Assembly (NCBI RefSeq): GCF_004122735.1
Contig: NZ_SDIF01000019.1
Coordinates: forward strand, 32,664-96,663
DNA length: 64,000 nucleotides
Reading direction: 5' to 3'
DNA from: Streptomyces sioyaensis
Lineage (GTDB): Bacteria > Actinomycetota > Actinomycetes > Streptomycetales > Streptomycetaceae
Position 1 is the stretch's first letter. Each line of letters opens with the position of its first letter. This document shows positions 33,215 through 41,543 of the stretch, one piece after another. The notes under the pieces were generated by a model, which did no database searches, was not told the DNA's origin, and saw nothing but the letters and a program-made list of their open reading frames with translations. The position numbers and the translations under genes were made by a program.

Positions 33215-35188
33215 ATGAGACGCCTCCGCATCCCCGCCCCGGCCCCGGCAGGCGGGCCGCGCGCACCCGGCAGCCGCGCCCCGCTCGCGCTGGCCGTGCC
33301 CGCGCTGATCGCCGTCGCGTTCCTGCTGCTGCCGCTCGTCGGCATCCTCGCCCGCACCACCTGGAGCGAGCTCGGCACCCATCTGACCTCTCCCGGCGTC
33401 CTCGAAGCGCTCCGGCTGTCGCTGCTGGTGTCCTTCTGCGCGCTGGGGCTCGCCCTGCTGCTGGGCGTCCCGCTGGCCTGGCTGCTGGCGCGGGTCAGCT
33501 TCCCCGGAAAGGCGCTGGTCCGCTCGCTGGTGCTGCTGCCGATGGTGCTGCCGCCGACCGTCGGCGGTGTCGCGCTGCTGCTCGGCTTCGGCCGCCGCGG
33601 ACTGCTCGGCCCCTGGCTGGAGGGCACCTTCGGCATCGTGCTGCCGTTCCACACCTCGGGCGCCGTGGTCGCGGCCACCTTCGTGGCGATGCCGTTCCTC
33701 GTCATCAGCCTGGAGGGCACGCTCGCCGGGCTGCGCACGAGCTACGAGGAGACCGCGGCCTCCCTGGGCGCCTCACCCGTACGGGTCTTCTGCACCGTCA
33801 CCCTCCCCATGGTCGCCCCCGGCCTCGCCGCGGGCGCCGCACTGACCTGGGCCCGTGCGCTCGGCGAATTCGGCGCCACGATCACCTTCGCCGGCAATCT
33901 GCCCGGCGCCACCCAGACCCTGCCGCTGGAGGTCTATCTGCTGCTCCAGGACTCCCCGGAAGCCGCCACCTCGGTCTCCCTGCTGCTGCTCGTCATCGCC
34001 ATGGCCGTGCTGATCTGTCTGCGGGGCCGCTGGACCGGCGCCACCACCGGCCGCCCGGCCCGCGTCGTACGGCCGGCCGACGACACCGCCCTCCCGGCGC
34101 CGCCCGCCACCGACACCGTGGAGCCCGGCACCGGATCCGCGGCGCCCGGGGAGCGTTGGCCGCTGCACGCCGAGGTCACCGGCTTCAACCAGCTCACCCT
34201 GGACGCCGGTCCGGGCACCACCATCGCCGTCGTCGGCCCCAACGGCGCCGGCAAGACCACCCTGCTGCGCGCCCTGCTCGGCCTCACCCCGCGCGCCCGC
34301 GCCGCGCTGCGCCTCGGCGACACCGACGTCGGCGCGCTGCCCCCGCACCGCCGCGGGGTCGCCTGGGTTCCCCAGGACGGTGCACTGTTCCCCCATCTGA
34401 CGGCGCTGACCAACACCGCCTACGGGCTGCGCGCCCACGGCACCCCGCGCGCCGAGGCCCGCCGCACCGCGCAGCAGTGGCTCGACCGGCTCGGCGTCGG
34501 CCCGCTCGCGCACCGCAGGCCCGCCCAGCTCTCCGGCGGCCAGGCCCAACGCGTCGCACTGGCACGGGCATTGGCCGCCCGGCCCCGTCTGCTGCTGCTC
34601 GACGAACCGCTCGCCGCGCTCGACCAGACCACCCGCGCGCACGTCCGGCACACCCTGCGCGCCCATCTGGCAGCCTTCGGCGGCGTCTGTCTGCTCGTCA
34701 CCCACGACCCCGTCGAGGCGGTCTCGCTCGCCGACCGGGTGCTCGTCCTCGACGACGGCCGGGCACTCCAGGACGCCCCGCCCGCCGAGGTCACCCGGCA
34801 TCCGCGCTCGCCCTGGGTCGCCCGGATGCTCGGCCGTAACGCCTGGCCGGGCACCGCCGCCGGCGACGGCCTCGCGCTGGCCGACGGCGGCCGGCTGGTC
34901 CTCGCCGACCGTCTCCCCGAAGGCGTCCGGGCGCTGGCGATCATCGCCCCGGAAGCGGTCTCCGTCCACCTCGACAAGCCGGCGGGCAGCCCCCGCAACG
35001 TCTGGCCGGGCACCGTCCGCGAAATCACCTCCGCGGGCAGCCGGCTGCGGGTCCTGGTCACCTCCGACCGGGCCCCCGATCTGGTGGCCGAAATCACTCC
35101 CTCGGCCGCCCTTGAACTCGGCCTCGCCGACGGGGTGTCCGTATGGACCAGCGTGAAGGCCACCGAGGTCTCCGTCGTCACGCTCTGA
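33215..35188 (+). CDS. modBC: Fused molybdate ABC transporter permease and ATPase (ModB-ModC)
   Basis: A 657-aa fusion. Residues 20-275 are the ModB permease, with about six helices and the EAA loop (YEETAASLGASPVRVF) that docks to the ATPase. A Pro/Ala/Thr linker (280-315) follows. Residues about 320-560 are ModC: Walker A GPNGAGKT (341-348), signature LSGGQAQRVALARAL (439-453) and Walker B LLLLDEPLAALD (459-470). The C-terminus (about 590-657) is one Mop/TOBE domain (NVWPGTVREITSAGSRLRVL). Separate modB and modC genes are the common arrangement; fusions are known in actinobacteria. The start ATG follows AGGAA. Confidence 0.95.
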   Translation: MRRLRIPAPAPAGGPRAPGSRAPLALAVPALIAVAFLLLPLVGILARTTWSELGTHLTSPGVLEALRLSLLVSFCALGLALLLGVPLAWLLARVSFPGKALVRSLVLLPMVLPPTVGGVALLLGFGRRGLLGPWLEGTFGIVLPFHTSGAVVAATFVAMPFLVISLEGTLAGLRTSYEETAASLGASPVRVFCTVTLPMVAPGLAAGAALTWARALGEFGATITFAGNLPGATQTLPLEVYLLLQDSPEAATSVSLLLLVIAMAVLICLRGRWTGATTGRPARVVRPADDTALPAPPATDTVEPGTGSAAPGERWPLHAEVTGFNQLTLDAGPGTTIAVVGPNGAGKTTLLRALLGLTPRARAALRLGDTDVGALPPHRRGVAWVPQDGALFPHLTALTNTAYGLRAHGTPRAEARRTAQQWLDRLGVGPLAHRRPAQLSGGQAQRVALARALAARPRLLLLDEPLAALDQTTRAHVRHTLRAHLAAFGGVCLLVTHDPVEAVSLADRVLVLDDGRALQDAPPAEVTRHPRSPWVARMLGRNAWPGTAAGDGLALADGGRLVLADRLPEGVRALAIIAPEAVSVHLDKPAGSPRNVWPGTVREITSAGSRLRVLVTSDRAPDLVAEITPSAALELGLADGVSVWTSVKATEVSVVTL

Positions 35189-35193
35189 GCGCC

Positions 35194-35230
35194 GGCGCCT
35201 GCCCGCCCCTCCGCGCGGCGGGCAGGCGCC
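35194..35230. terminator. Bidirectional hairpin terminator
   Basis: Perfect 14-bp arms (35194-35207 and 35217-35230) with a 9-nt loop lie between the convergent modB-modC fusion and the SulP transporter gene. Confidence 0.85.
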
Positions 35231-35235
35231 ACTGG

Positions 35236-36711
35236 TCAGGACACCAGCTCCACCGTCTGCCGGCTCCGGCGGTGCTGCTCGGCCCAGTTCGTCAGCGCGG
35301 CACCACAGGCGTGGTCGAGATGGCGCAGCCCGCTCAGGTCGAGCTCCACATCCCGGTCGGCCGGCAGCGTCGCCAACTGGTCGAGGATCTTGGGCAGCCG
35401 CAGGAACGTGGCGTTGCCGACGGCGCGCACCTGCACCGGCTCCTCCTCGTCGTCCGGGGTGTGGATCTCCAGGTGGACGTGGGAGGTCTCCCAGGCCGTC
35501 TTCGCGACGGCCAGCAGCAGACCGATGAGGACGCCCTCGAACATGTTGACCGTCACGATGGCGAGGGCCGTGACGATGAGGACGAGCGCCTCACCGCGGT
35601 GCTCCCGCCACAGCGGACCCAGCTCCCGCACCGGGATCAGCTTCCAGCCGGCGTGCACCAGCACGCCCGCCAGCGCGGCCACCGGCACCACGCCCAGCGC
35701 CGCCGGGAACGCCGCGGCGAACACCAGCAGCCAGACCCCGTGCAGCACCCGCGACAGCTTGGTCTTCGCGCCCGCCTGCACGTTGGCGGCGCTGCGCACG
35801 ATGACGGCGGTCATCGGCAGCGCACCGAGCAGACCGCACACGGTGTTGCCCGCGCCCTGGGCCATCAGCTCCTTGTCGTAGTCCGTACGCGGCCCGTCGT
35901 GCAGCCGGTCGACCGCGGCGGCGCTGAAGAGGGACTCCGCGGAGGCGATCAACGCGAAGGCGAGGACCGTACCGAGCACCCCCACGTCGGCGAGCGCGCC
36001 GAAGTCGGCCGCGCCCGGTGGCTGGATCGCGTCGAGCAGCCCGCTGACCTCGACCCGTGCGACGGGCAGATCCAGCGCCCACACCGCGAGGGTGGAGAGC
36101 GCCACCGCGGCCAGCGGCGCGGGGAGGACCCGGGCGGCGCGCCGCCAGCGCGGCCACAGCACCAGGACGGCGATGGTGCCGGCACCGATGCCGAACGCGG
36201 CCAGTGCCGTTCCCGAGCCGACGGTGTCGCCGATCAGTCCGGGCAGCCCGGCGAGGTTGCTCAGGCCGGTGCCCGGTGCCTTGGCGTCCGTGAGGGCGTA
36301 GAGCTGCCCGGCGATCAGCACCAGGCCGATACCGGCCAGCATGCCCTGGACGACGGCGACCGAGATCGCCCGGAACCAGCGCCCCAACTTCAGGGCACCC
36401 ATGGCCAGTTGCAGGACGCCGGCGGCCAGCACCAGCGCACCGAGGGCGCCGAGCCCGTACTCCTTGACGGCCTCGAAGACCAGCACCGTCAGCCCGGCGG
36501 CGGGGCCGCTGACCTGCAGGCTGCTGCCGGGGAGCAGGCCGGTGAGCAGTCCGCCGACCACACCGGTCACCAGGCCCAGTTCGGCCGGGACGCCGGAGGC
36601 GACCGCCACCCCGACACACAGCGGGACGGCCACGAGGAAGACCACGAGGGAGGCGGTGAAGTCCGCCCGGAACGAAGTGAAGTGCTTCATGAGAGGTACC
36701 CGCGCCTTCAC
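35236..36711 (-). CDS. SulP family anion transporter with C-terminal STAS domain
   Basis: A 491-aa transporter with a SulP core (about 15-400). The N-terminal block is FRADFTASLVVFLVAVPLCV, the signature is GLLPGSSLQVSGPAAGLTVL, and a later helix includes ESLFSAAAVDRLHDGPRTDY. A STAS domain follows (about 415-480, ATFLRLPKILDQLATLPADR). Family members move sulfate or bicarbonate with H+ or Na+. The coupled carbonic anhydrase gene argues for bicarbonate/CO2 handling. The GTG start overlaps the carbonic anhydrase stop (GTGA); an internal ATG 7 codons later is the alternative. Confidence 0.92.
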   Translation of the reverse strand: MKARVPLMKHFTSFRADFTASLVVFLVAVPLCVGVAVASGVPAELGLVTGVVGGLLTGLLPGSSLQVSGPAAGLTVLVFEAVKEYGLGALGALVLAAGVLQLAMGALKLGRWFRAISVAVVQGMLAGIGLVLIAGQLYALTDAKAPGTGLSNLAGLPGLIGDTVGSGTALAAFGIGAGTIAVLVLWPRWRRAARVLPAPLAAVALSTLAVWALDLPVARVEVSGLLDAIQPPGAADFGALADVGVLGTVLAFALIASAESLFSAAAVDRLHDGPRTDYDKELMAQGAGNTVCGLLGALPMTAVIVRSAANVQAGAKTKLSRVLHGVWLLVFAAAFPAALGVVPVAALAGVLVHAGWKLIPVRELGPLWREHRGEALVLIVTALAIVTVNMFEGVLIGLLLAVAKTAWETSHVHLEIHTPDDEEEPVQVRAVGNATFLRLPKILDQLATLPADRDVELDLSGLRHLDHACGAALTNWAEQHRRSRQTVELVS

Positions 36712-37310
36712 AGGGGGAGGAACAGGTCGGTGGCCGGGTGATGCGCCGCCACCAGGCCGGTGTGCACTTCGTAGAACCAGCCGTGCAGTGACACCTCACC
36801 GGCGGACAGCCGCTCCTGGACACAGGGGTAGCCGCGCAGCCGGTCGAGCTGTTCGCGCACATGCTGCTGTACCGCGGCGGCGACGGTCGCGTCCTCGTCC
36901 TGCGGCAGCCGGTCGGACACCTGCTGGGTCAGCCAGTCCCGGACGGCGGGCGCGCCGTTCAGGTCCTCGCCGCGGACCCGGGCGCCGACCGCACCGCAGT
37001 GCGAGTGCCCGCACACGATGATGTCGGCCACGCCCAGGACGCGCATCGCGTACTCGATGGTGGCGGCTTCCGCACAGGCCGCCATGTCTTCCTGGTAGAC
37101 GGGAACGGCGTTGCCGGCGGTGCGGAGTTCGAAGAGTTCGCCAGGCTGTGCCCCGGTGATCAGGGACGGCACGACGCGGGAGTCGGAACAGGTGATGAAC
37201 AGGGCGAGGGGCGACTGGCCGGCGGCGAGCCGGCCGTAGGTCTCCCGTTCGTCCTGCCGGTCGGCAATACGGGCCGTCAGGCTCCGGGCATGCTGGATGA
37301 AGGTCTCCAC
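36708..37310 (-). CDS. Beta-class carbonic anhydrase
   Basis: A 200-aa zinc enzyme interconverting CO2 and bicarbonate. Zinc ligands are Cys41 (in FITCSDSRVVPSL, with Asp43-Arg45 dyad), His102 and Cys105 (VCGHSHCGAVGA). The length is normal. The start is the GTG 8 nt after AGGAGA; the open frame continues upstream without a ribosome site. It is translationally coupled to the SulP transporter, forming a two-gene inorganic-carbon module. Confidence 0.94.
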   Translation of the reverse strand: METFIQHARSLTARIADRQDERETYGRLAAGQSPLALFITCSDSRVVPSLITGAQPGELFELRTAGNAVPVYQEDMAACAEAATIEYAMRVLGVADIIVCGHSHCGAVGARVRGEDLNGAPAVRDWLTQQVSDRLPQDEDATVAAAVQQHVREQLDRLRGYPCVQERLSAGEVSLHGWFYEVHTGLVAAHHPATDLFLPL

Positions 37311-37403
37311 GAGAAGGTCTCCTGCTGAAGAGGGGGGCCACCGTGGGGGAGTGGCGAGAACGTGTGAGGCGCGGCAGGTGGGGCGGTTCACCACCGGCCG
37401 TGC

Positions 37404-37832
37404 TCAGCAGAGGAACACGCAGTGCAGGACGGGGAGCTGGACCGTTCTGCCCGCGGCCTTGGTGGAGTTGCCGGCCGCGGCGGTCCCGGAGGGGCAGGCG
37501 AGGGGCGGCGCCATGGACCCGCCCCGCCAGGGCGGCAGTTGCCGGCCGGAGGGATGGGGACCGCCGCCGGAGGCCCGGGCGGTGCGCCGGGGCTGGCCGC
37601 GCCCGGTCTCGTACTTGGTCTTCTTCTCGGTGTGCCTGTAATCGGGCTTGACGGCCGGCCGGATTCCCGCGGACGTCATGGCGAACGGTCCTGCCGGTGT
37701 GTGCGCTGCCGCGTCGGGCGCCATCGCCAGGGTGCCCAGCAGGAACGTCAGGATCACCATCAGGGCGGTCAAGGGCAGGCGGCGCGGGCGCGGCGACGGT
37801 GCGTCGCCCGGTATGCCGGTGTCCTTCCGCAT
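37404..37832 (-). CDS. Hypothetical exported protein with Cys-rich C-terminus
   Basis: A 142-aa protein. A basic N-terminus is followed by one hydrophobic segment (LTALMVILTFLLGTLAMAP) ending in a plausible signal-peptidase site (DAAAHT). The remainder is basic, Gly/Pro-rich and probably disordered, finishing in a hydrophobic VQLPVLHCVFLC with two Cys. The second of two adjacent ATGs is chosen because GGGGGA lies 5 nt before it. No family is recognised. It lies alone between the carbonic anhydrase gene and the MFS gene on the same strand. Confidence 0.5.
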   Translation of the reverse strand: MRKDTGIPGDAPSPRPRRLPLTALMVILTFLLGTLAMAPDAAAHTPAGPFAMTSAGIRPAVKPDYRHTEKKTKYETGRGQPRRTARASGGGPHPSGRQLPPWRGGSMAPPLACPSGTAAAGNSTKAAGRTVQLPVLHCVFLC

Positions 37833-37998
37833 CATGGTCCCCCGTGGTTCGGCCATACGGCTACACCCTGCCCTGACAGTGCATCATCCAGGTTTCCTCC
37901 GTGATAACGACAAATGACGTCATGTTTCATGATCTGCCGAATGTGCCGCCGGGCACCGTCGCTTCGCTGCCGGCCCCCTCCGCGGGCCGCGTGGCCGT

Positions 37999-39312
37999 TC
38001 ATGCCCGTTCCGTTTCCGTACGGGGTGCCGGCGGGGCGGCGGGGGCGGGTGCCGGCCGGCGGGCCGCCCACCCGAGGACGGGTATGACCGCCAGCGCCAG
38101 CAGCCCGCCGGCCAGCGCCAGCGTCCGGTAGCCGCCCAGGACGACGACGAGCCCCGAGGACATGCCCCCGACCGCACCCGCGAGGGCGATCCCGACGTCC
38201 ACCAGCCCCTGGCCCGAGGCGCGTCGGGCGGGCGGCAGCGCGTCGATGACCAGGGCGGTGCCGCTGACCAGTCCGAAGTTCCAGCCGAGGCCGAGCAGCA
38301 CCAGCGCCGCGGCGAGCGCGGGAACCGAGTGCGGCGGTGCCAGGGCGGCGAGGGCCCCGGCGGCCGCCAGCGTCACCCCGGAAGCGCCGGCGATCCACCG
38401 CCGGCCGACCCGGTCGACGAGCAGACCGGTGAGCGGGGAGGGCAGAAACATCGCACCGACGTGGAGCGCGATGACCAGCCCCGCCGCCTGGGTGCCGTGG
38501 CCGTGTGCCTGCATGTGGACGGGCGTCATCGTCATGATCGCGATCATCACGAGCTGGGTGAGGACCATGACCGTGGTGCCGACGGCCACCCCGAGCCGGT
38601 GCCCGGACGCGTCCGTCGGGCCGGCGTCCCCGTCCGAGGGGCCCTCGGCCGCGCCGTCGTCCCGTGCCGCCGCGGCCAACTGCTCGGCCAGTCGCAGCGG
38701 ATCGGGCCGCAGCAGCGCGGCCAGGGCCACCGCGGCCGCCCCGAACGCGGCGACCGCCAGCAGGAACGGCCCGGCGAGCCGGGGGATGCCCCAGGAGTGG
38801 GCCACCTCTCCGGTCAGCGCCACCAGGTTGGGGCCGACCACCGCGCCGAGCGTGGTGGCGAAGAGCACCGTGCTCACCGCCCGCCCGCGCCGCGCGGGCG
38901 TCGCCAGGTCGGCCCCCGCGTAGCGGGCCATCAGATTGGTGGCGGTGCCCGCCCCGTAGACCAGCAGGGACACGAACAGCAGCAGCGCGCTGCCGACGGC
39001 GGCCGCCACCACGACCCCGAGGCTGCCGAGCGCCCCGACGGCGTAACCGAGCGCGAGCCCGGGGCGCCGGCCGTGGTTCCGGCAGAGCCGGCCGATGCCG
39101 ACGGCGCCGAGCGCGGCCCCGGCGGTGAACAGGGCACTGGGCACGCCCGCCAGACCGGTCGAGCCGAGCATCTCCTCGGCGAGCAGTGCGCCGACGGTGA
39201 TGCCCGCGGCGAGACCCGCGCCGCTGAGGATCTGGGAGAAGACCAGGACTGCCAGAATCCGGCGCTGTTCCGGCACCTCGCGGGGGGCCGGGACACCGTG
39301 GGGAGCCCTCAT
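37999..39312 (-). CDS. MFS transporter, last gene of the repeat-peptide locus
   Basis: A 437-aa major facilitator protein with about 12 helices. The loop 2-3 motif is GRLCRNHGRRPGLALG and the later G-x3-D-R-x-G-R motif is GLLVDRVGRRWIAG. A charged central loop (about 190-230, DDGAAEGPSDGDAGPTD) divides the halves. It probably exports a small molecule or peptide with H+ antiport. AAAGGAAT precedes the ATG. It is 46 bp downstream of the GRDP-like gene and so is the likely exporter or immunity gene of the peptide locus. The C-terminus is Pro/Ala-rich. Confidence 0.88.
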   Translation of the reverse strand: MRAPHGVPAPREVPEQRRILAVLVFSQILSGAGLAAGITVGALLAEEMLGSTGLAGVPSALFTAGAALGAVGIGRLCRNHGRRPGLALGYAVGALGSLGVVVAAAVGSALLLFVSLLVYGAGTATNLMARYAGADLATPARRGRAVSTVLFATTLGAVVGPNLVALTGEVAHSWGIPRLAGPFLLAVAAFGAAAVALAALLRPDPLRLAEQLAAAARDDGAAEGPSDGDAGPTDASGHRLGVAVGTTVMVLTQLVMIAIMTMTPVHMQAHGHGTQAAGLVIALHVGAMFLPSPLTGLLVDRVGRRWIAGASGVTLAAAGALAALAPPHSVPALAAALVLLGLGWNFGLVSGTALVIDALPPARRASGQGLVDVGIALAGAVGGMSSGLVVVLGGYRTLALAGGLLALAVIPVLGWAARRPAPAPAAPPAPRTETERA

Positions 39313-39358
39313 GATTCCTTTCGGTTCGAGTCGGCGCCGGCCGGGCCGGCAGGGAGTG

Positions 39359-39874
39359 TCAGGCCGGCGCCGCCATGGGTTCGAGTGCGGCGATCTCATC
39401 GAGTGACAGCCCCATCTGCTCATGGAGGAAGCGCACGATGGTCCAGTGCGGCAGCGCGCCCTCGTCGAAGGGGCCGAATTCCCGGCAGTACAAGGGGATC
39501 CAGCGCAGGGCCTCTTCGAGCGCCTGCTCCCGGCCCGGTTCCTGCTGGTAGTCCTCGTAGGCGATGCTGCGGTGTTCGATGAAGAAGTGCCCCGGCAGCC
39601 GCTGCCCGCACAGCTCCCGGTATTCACGGGTCTGCAGAATGAGGTAGTGCCAGATCTCGTCGATGTCCTGCTCGACCGGCAGGAACAGGCCGCCGAGTTG
39701 GTCATGGTGCCGGGAGACGAGATACAGATAGCGCAGGCACTCGGTGACCTGGCGCTCCACGTATTCCCGCGGTGCGTCGCTCTTGTTCTCGAAATGGGTC
39801 ACCACTTCGGTGTGCAGTGCTTCACCGAGCAGTCGCTTGAGATCGCCGGCGGATATCCACGGCTGGCTGGTCAT
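39359..39874 (-). CDS. GRDP-like (DUF1399-type) protein in the repeat-peptide locus
   Basis: A 171-aa soluble protein. The core PVEQDIDEIWHYLILQTREY followed by RELCGQRLPGHFFIEH matches the D-x-x-W-H-x-x-I-L-x-T-x-x-Y...C...H pattern of glycine-rich-domain-protein-like (PF07173-type) proteins, known from plants and some bacteria. Its biochemical role is unknown; the conserved His and Cys could bind metal. The start ATG follows AGGAGA and overlaps the ligase stop by 4 nt, so both proteins are made together, presumably as modifying enzymes for the precursor peptide encoded upstream. Confidence 0.75.
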   Translation of the reverse strand: MTSQPWISAGDLKRLLGEALHTEVVTHFENKSDAPREYVERQVTECLRYLYLVSRHHDQLGGLFLPVEQDIDEIWHYLILQTREYRELCGQRLPGHFFIEHRSIAYEDYQQEPGREQALEEALRWIPLYCREFGPFDEGALPHWTIVRFLHEQMGLSLDEIAALEPMAAPA

Positions 39875-41145
39875 GCTTCTCCTGTCCGGGAGGGGGCGTT
39901 GTCCGGGTCGGGGGCGGTCGTGAGCCAGGCGTACTTTCCCGACTTCCCGATGGGGAGGTGCCCGCGGTGCTCGGCGCGGCAGCGGCGCCCGGTCAGTGCG
40001 CCGACCGCCTCCGCCAGCGCCGCGGCCCGGTCGGGGTCGAGGGGCGTTCCCTGGAAGGTCGTGTACGCCAGGCGTGCTTCCGCATCGCCGGACAGCTGCA
40101 ATTGGTAGACGAAGACGTGCGGTGATACCTCGGCGACGCACCGGTCGAGGTCGCCCTGGGCGACGGGGCCGCCCGGCGTGCTCAGCAATTCCTTCTGCCG
40201 GCCGCTGAATTGGGAGATCCTTCCCGGGTCCGGGGTGCCGTCCAGGGTGCGTACACAGTCGCCCGAGCGGTACCGGATCAGCGGCATATAGGGGTTGCGG
40301 ACACTGGAGACGATGAGCTCGTAGAGGGTGCTGTCGGGTGCCACCGGGTGGAGCTCGACCGTCATCTTGTCGAGGTGCGGCCAATAGGTGCCACGACGGT
40401 CGCTGAAGTAGAGATAGCCGAGTTCGGTGCTGCCGAACAGGTCGATGACCGGGCAGGCGAAGTGCTGGTGCAGATAACGCCGGACGTTCGCCGGGGTGTA
40501 TTCATAGGCGTGGATGATGCTGGCGGGAGGCGGGAAGTCGTCCCACAGCCCCCATTCTCCGACCTTCCGCAGCAGATGCGCCAGGTGATACCCGGAGCAG
40601 TCGAGGTGGTACCAGCCGCGCGGATGCGCCTGCCGGGCGTCCTGGATCTCCTTGAGCATCCGCACCACCTCCGCGCGCTCCCAGAGCGCCGGGTCGAGCC
40701 GCAGATTGAGATAGCAGGTCCGCTCGTCGAGCCACCGGTCGTCGAGGGCGGGCACCGGATCCGGGTCCGCACCGCGCCGTGCGGCATTGACCCGGGCCAC
40801 GTGTTCCGTCGCCAGCACCGTGGTCAGGGAGACCCGTCGGCAGCCCGACTCCCAGGTGTCGCCGATATCGGGGTGCGTGCGCCACAGCTGGTAGTAGGAG
40901 TGCAGCAGGAAATACGGGGGCCGGATGATCTGCATCCGGGCGTGATGGGTGCCGGTGGAGAGGACGAACTCCGCGTCTCCGGATTCCAGCGCCGCGGCCA
41001 GCCGGGGAGTCATCCAGTTGTCGGGGAAGCCACGCGCGATTTCCGGCTTGTCGAGCACCGGGAAGTAGCCCTTCGCCAGCGACTCGCGGTAGATCGGTAT
41101 GTCGCGGATCTGCTCGATGACCTCGGGGGTCGGCTGCCCGTCCAT
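39871..41145 (-). CDS. PaaK/CoF-synthetase-like adenylate-forming ligase
   Basis: A 424-aa member of the phenylacetate-CoA ligase/coenzyme F390 synthetase branch of adenylating enzymes. It has VLSTGTHHARMQI in the position of the P-loop-like SSGTTG, IDLFGSTELGYLYFSDRRG with the A5 Glu, and PLIRYRSGDCVRTLDG (the RxGD adenylate motif). The C-terminal lid ends PIGKSGKYAW, with the catalytic Lys near the end. It may activate an acyl or amino acid with ATP. Its position directly after the precursor gene suggests peptide tailoring or acylation. GAGGA precedes the ATG by 5 nt. Confidence 0.85.
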   Translation of the reverse strand: MDGQPTPEVIEQIRDIPIYRESLAKGYFPVLDKPEIARGFPDNWMTPRLAAALESGDAEFVLSTGTHHARMQIIRPPYFLLHSYYQLWRTHPDIGDTWESGCRRVSLTTVLATEHVARVNAARRGADPDPVPALDDRWLDERTCYLNLRLDPALWERAEVVRMLKEIQDARQAHPRGWYHLDCSGYHLAHLLRKVGEWGLWDDFPPPASIIHAYEYTPANVRRYLHQHFACPVIDLFGSTELGYLYFSDRRGTYWPHLDKMTVELHPVAPDSTLYELIVSSVRNPYMPLIRYRSGDCVRTLDGTPDPGRISQFSGRQKELLSTPGGPVAQGDLDRCVAEVSPHVFVYQLQLSGDAEARLAYTTFQGTPLDPDRAAALAEAVGALTGRRCRAEHRGHLPIGKSGKYAWLTTAPDPDNAPSRTGEA

Positions 41146-41213
41146 GGAATCCTCGTCACTTTTCGGAATGCGGTGCCCGACAGGGGGTTCGGGTGGGGGC
41201 CGGAAACGGAGGC

Positions 41214-41276
41214 GGTGCCCGGGAGCGGCCGTTTGGCCGGCGGCGGGGGGTTCTCGCCGGCCCGCTCCCGGGCACC
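41214..41276 (-). terminator. Strong hairpin (attenuator) between precursor and ligase genes
   Basis: Perfect 15-bp arms (41214-41228 and 41262-41276) enclose a 33-nt loop containing a smaller GGCC/CCGG stem. It lies 14 nt after the precursor stop codon. Such partial terminators typically raise precursor mRNA over the downstream modification genes in peptide operons. Confidence 0.8.
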
Positions 41277-41290
41277 TCGGTGGCGCAGGG

Positions 41291-41446
41291 TCAGGAAATA
41301 CAGCCGGCCTTGGGTGCGGCGCTGATGCAGCCGGACTTCGGCGCCGCGCTGATGCAGCCGTTCTTCGCCGCCTGCTGTGCAGAGTTGGCGGCGAGCCAGT
41401 TCTGCCAGACGCCGTCCTGGGCCATCTTCTTGATGAGCTGCTCCAC
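41291..41446 (-). CDS. Repeat-core peptide precursor, three GCISAAPK units (candidate RiPP)
   Basis: A 51-aa peptide starting at GTG, 6 nt after CCGGAGG. Residues 1-28 look like a helical leader (EQLIKKMAQDGVWQNWLA). Residues 29-51 are three copies of a 9-residue unit, (N/S/A)-G-C-I-S-A-A-P-K, the last truncated after GCIS, with Cys31, Cys40 and Cys49 exactly nine apart. Tandem core repeats ending in Lys, where a protease could cut, are typical of multi-core RiPP precursors. The gene leads an operon of ligase, GRDP-like protein and MFS exporter. A longer frame upstream lacks a ribosome site and crosses the promoter leader. No known RiPP class was matched. Confidence 0.82.
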   Translation of the reverse strand: MEQLIKKMAQDGVWQNWLAANSAQQAAKNGCISAAPKSGCISAAPKAGCIS

Positions 41447-41477
41447 GGGAACCTCCGGTGTGTGCGATAGACGGGTG

Positions 41478-41497
41478 GTGCAGGTGTTGACCTGCAC
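41478..41497. promoter_or_regulatory. Perfect inverted repeat in the precursor leader
   Basis: GTGCAGGT-GTTG-ACCTGCAC (8-bp arms, 4-nt centre) lies between the predicted promoter and the precursor start. It could be a repressor operator or an RNA stem controlling translation. Confidence 0.55.
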
Positions 41498-41513
41498 CGA
41501 TGCCGGCACCACG

Positions 41514-41543
41514 AAGGTAAAAGTATGACCAAGTGAATGTCAA
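41514..41543 (-). promoter_or_regulatory. Predicted sigma-70-type promoter of the precursor operon
   Basis: On the reverse strand a consensus TTGACA (41538-41543) and TACCTT (41514-41519) have an 18-bp spacer, in an AT-richer patch. The leader to the GTG start is about 60 nt and contains the inverted repeat. Confidence 0.6.
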
